Positions 60,454-64,000 of a DNA stretch of 64,000 nucleotides are shown one piece after another. The notes under the pieces were generated by a model. That model was not told where the DNA came from. It did not search any database and saw only the letters and a program-made list of their open reading frames with translations. The DNA is taken from positions 3,849,001-3,913,000 of the forward strand of contig OY783198.1 of NCBI GenBank assembly GCA_963678675.1. The letters run 5' to 3'. Numbering within the stretch: the stretch's first letter is position 1; each line of letters opens with the position of its first letter. The DNA is from Xiphydria camelus. Its lineage: Eukaryota; Arthropoda; Insecta; Hymenoptera; Xiphydriidae. The position numbers were made by a program, and so were the translations under genes.

Positions 60454-63400
60454 CAGGGTCGCCGAGGGGCAGGAGGGGGTGGGCAGAGATGCTGGAGCTG
60501 CCCATAAGGGAGCTGCTTGGTGTGGCGCCACGATAGCCTCCCCCCTCCGAGCCCTGCAATGCCCTACCACTGCTAGTCTGCCGGAACGAATTGGACCTGC
60601 GAGCAAGAGAGAGTCAAGTTCAGCATCAGACCTACGCCGCCAAATGCCAAGCTCATCTGGAACTAATTTATTTTCCTCCTTTCTATCGACGGCCAAGTGG
60701 CGCTGATCGAGATATTTCCTAAAAATTAACTTCATCTACGGAGACAATCCTTGTTTAAATATATCAATACGCTTCGACAGTTGGAATAAGATATCATTGC
60801 CGGTACTAAATATACATCGCTGTAAGATATAAGTAGTTGTTGACTTGATAAAGATGATCTGATCACATTTAACAATAAAATTCCGGGGTTGATCGGGTAC
60901 GCAGTGCAGCTAAACGTTCTTCATCCTCAATGAAATTGGTATCTAATTTGTTTTTCTAATCTTGACTATATTGCATATCTCTAATGAAGTAATTCTATAG
61001 TTACTATATCGAATAGAAAGAATTCACGGCGAGCGGAGGCAGATTTGTAACCTTGGTTCTAAGCAAGTTTTTCGTTCTGCAAACCTGGTACGCTCCGCCG
61101 AATTGACTAACAGAATTCAACGCGGAAATGAACAGTATAAGAATAATTAAATTTGCAAAAGAACTCGTAGTCGCGCGATGGGCCGCGGTAAAGTAGGATT
61201 TATGCTCCATTATCGCGCGCCATTTATAGCAAGTTGAATTTCGTTCCTTAGAAACAATGATTAACGCGTTAAACTTCGTAAGCTTTTGCGTATTCATATT
61301 TGAACGTTCATCTACCCATAGATAATCAATATACCTTCATCTTCAATTCGTGCATCGATATCACTCGAGCGAATATCAGTTATATTTACAAGGAGATAAG
61401 TATACAAGTGCGATTAGAGATTATTGTCTATCGTAAAGAGAGAGAAAGAGAAAGCTACCGCTATCGATGAGGACCCTATGAATCATGTTTTCATTTCAGT
61501 AAGAAAGCGGTCCACGGCGGGGGTAGTGAAGAGTGATGTTTAACGGAATATCATTGCAAAATTGCGATCCATCGTTCGACAGACCGGTGAGTTATCGAGA
61601 AAGGGTACATCGATCATTCGGGTTCAATCGTGCCTGATGGTGAGCCTGACTCCCCGCCACCTCTTGTCCGAGCAGGCAACACTGACCAACGGAAATGCAT
61701 AAACGAACACGGTAAATACTTTGTTCTAAGGAGACTAGAATGACAGACAGAGACAAAAAGAGAGACAGAGATGACACGTAGAGACCGCAGCGAAGTAACG
61801 ACGCGGCGACTCTGGCGCGATATTGCAGATACTGACTTGTGTCGTGACCCGGCAAGAGCAAGACCATGCCACCTTCCGTCTTATCCACAAGGTTTGGTGC
61901 GTACATTAATTAAAATCTTAATGGTTCAAACCAACATTAGGGGGGGAGGTACGCAATGATACGCATGCACTACCTACGAAATACTTAGGTGTCCAGAATC
62001 AGTACGAGATTGTTTATGGGCAGTGAGAGAACGCAACTACGGGACTCACCTTTGGAACGTTTGCCTCTTGACATAGTTGTCGCGGACGAATTCCACGATC
62101 TGCTTCTGCGTCTTGCCGCTGTACCTGTTGGCACAACAACGAAGGAATTTCAAGCTGATGTCTGATACCGCTAGTCTGATCGTGTATTAATTTACGAAGA
62201 CGTATGACGACCGGAGAATGAATAATTATAAGTATTTCGAACGTTAGTCTAGAGTGATCATTTGAATGTAAGAAAATCACCTGAAGGATGAGCCTCGACT
62301 AAGTACCCTCGTCTTCTGCCGAACCACGTGCTTCACGGCCGAGCAGCGGAAAAATCCGTGATTTTCGACGCACTTCTTCCAGAAGTTCTTACACTCGTTA
62401 CGACCTTCGAAGAAGAATTCGACCGTATCCTTGTAGTAGCCCTGCAAACGAGAAAGGATTCACTGCAGCGTGATCGAGCTCATTCGTTCTGGAGTAGAGA
62501 ATCTCGTTGTCGGAAATGGACATAAACGGCGAACAAGATGAAGCGGGGGCGTGTGGAAACAATTCATGTACGTACGTAGCCTTCTGGATGCAGCTTGATT
62601 AGGAATCGTTTTCGCTTGAAGCTAATCTTCCTAATTTTCGCCCAGCTAAATGTATTTATCTTGGTGTAATTTTGGAAAACCACGATGCCCATGTGCGCCA
62701 CAGCGAGATTCAGCGGCTCTCCTTCGTGATCCTGGCGAAACAAAATCAATATGAGCTTCCTTGTAATTAAGGGTGATGTTGGTGTACTGTTGTGTCGATA
62801 AAAAAAATGCAGACAATATTGATTTTACTATCTCACCTTAGCCGGATGCATTTTCATTCCGTACAATTCGCATCGTCGCGCAGTTTCGAGCAAATTGAGA
62901 TCTGCTTCCGCGGGAGACTGACCCCTGTTAATAAAACGACGAGATTGAAGAAGAGAGGACACGCATTTTTTAACTTCACGAGTGAATGACGTTTCAAACA
63001 TCTTACGCGTGCTTTTTGTGATTCTCCATGATACGCCGTTCTAACTCCTGATCCTGATGAGGCACGAATTTGTACGTGGACAGATAAGTGTGATCGGGAT
63101 AATCTTCTATAACGTAGTCGCCACATTCGGCTGAAAAGAGGGAGAGGATTGCTCGCTTTAATCGTTTGAAATCAAGATGTTGATACACAGTGAATTCTAG
63201 AACTCTTAGAAAGAGGGCGAACGATGAAGCGCATTTCGACGTGTATATCAGCTATGTTATTATCGTCATGTCCAGCGCGTTACGAGGTATAAATGGCAAT
63301 GTTCCCATAATGGTTCGTGACAATGAACCAATTGTACTTAGATTGATGCAATCAAGGCTTCCGTGCCACTTAGATTACTATAGTTTTGCACACAGAGCAG

Positions 63401-63922
63401 CTATAAGAGATGCAATGTACGATTTTTCATTCGTAAATGCTTGGAAATTTGCCGCATTTTTTTAAGTATCGATGCATTAAGAACTAAACTATCTCAAAAT
63501 TACCTTGTACAATGTAGCTAGCCATCAGTGCCGCTGTATTGTCGTTGCACTGCAGCAAACCCTGTGCTAAATCTCGTTTAATTTGCAAACAGAACAAGTA
63601 TCTCGTGAATTCTTCCTCGAGTTGAGCAGGGTCTGGCGTGTAGAATTTCACGCAAAACCTGAGAAGCGGATCGACCAACGTCAGCCCTACTTGCCTGCAC
63701 ACTAGCTTTTCCAGATCTAGCCAATACTGGAAAAACAGTCGCGGTTAGAGTATTCTCACCCTAATTTAATGCGGAATTTTATTTTCTCAAAAAGCGAGTA
63801 TTAATTTCTCAATTCACCTTCGTCCCATTAGGCTCTTGATATTCAAGCCCAAAGTAATCGGCTTCCAATAGGTGTAATTGCTTGCAAACTTGGTCAAACA
63901 ACACCCTGCCCAGAGCTTTTGC
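60454..63922 (-). CDS. Cdep: FARP/Cdep, FERM-domain exons (5' end outside window)
   Basis: Eight exons, 63818-63922, 63504-63726, 63007-63130, 62837-62924, 62576-62731, 62281-62441, 62050-62124 and 60454-60596, are in one frame. They encode most of a FERM domain. F1: [27 protein letters not shown]2: [52 protein letters not shown]3: [51 protein letters not shown]. The FERM-adjacent region follows ([20 protein letters not shown]), then a Ser-rich linker ([15 protein letters not shown]). FERM domains bind membrane phosphoinositides and receptor tails. The sequence order and the [14 protein letters not shown] block are diagnostic of FARP rather than of 4.1 or PTPN FERM proteins. The last exon ends with one base of a codon (CCT G|), which both downstream options complete as a sensible residue. 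The first exons and start codon lie beyond 64000. Confidence 0.94.
60597..62049 (-). other. FARP intron between the FERM-adjacent exon and the linker exon
   Basis: A 1453-base intron with GT-AG ends (donor CAAAG|GTGAGT; acceptor TTGCTCGCAG). I see no coding exon or repeat in it apart from short AG-rich simple sequence near 61435-61455. Confidence 0.7.
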
Positions 63923-64000
63923 CTGGAATCCAAATATTGTACGCCAGTCTTAATATGGTACAAAACTAATAACTTGGAGCAGTTTCCAGAAATCTCAACA

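Overview
The window looks like nuclear DNA of an insect, most likely a hymenopteran and probably an ant. It has short GT-AG introns, complete insect-type Ars2 and FARP/Cdep genes, and many small hairpin (MITE-like) insertions with TA-type or CACAGAGAAAA-type ends. The species call is inference; no prokaryotic features, tRNA, rRNA or CRISPR array were seen.

Layout. (1) 1-910, + strand: the last two exons of an LDL-receptor class A repeat protein. (2) 1932-9727, - strand: a complete 15-exon Ars2 gene (936 codons plus stop, every splice phase consistent), tail-to-tail with gene 1; one intron holds a near-perfect 467-bp hairpin transposon. (3) 9.7-14.6 kb: mostly non-coding. (4) 14.6-34 kb: a cluster of five small secreted low-complexity genes, three on + (487, 83 and 301 aa) and two on - (448 and 530 aa). 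All five begin with a short signal-peptide exon ended by a phase-1 intron, and all have a TATA box close to the start codon. The two minus genes end in the same 48-residue module. The cluster is full of MITE families, several with two or three copies here. (5) 34-39 kb: non-coding plus 3' flank. (6) 39-64 kb, - strand: the FARP/Cdep gene (FERM, RhoGEF/DH, PH, PH). Its FERM exons (60.4-63.9 kb) and DH-PH-PH exons (39.1-41.9 kb) splice in one frame, but between them lies an 8.8-kb open reading frame that also joins the FERM exons in frame.

How the genes relate. Ars2 and FARP are conserved housekeeping/neuronal genes bracketing a lineage-restricted secretory cluster. The most notable inference is that FARP can make two products: the usual FERM-DH-PH-PH guanine-nucleotide exchange factor, and a GEF-less FERM protein with a disordered, repeat-rich tail of about 2,900 residues. 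The second is the set of five secreted Gly/His/Ser/Pro-rich proteins, whose shared architecture suggests one expanded family of matrix, silk-like or defence secretions. I do not recognise any of the five as a named family.
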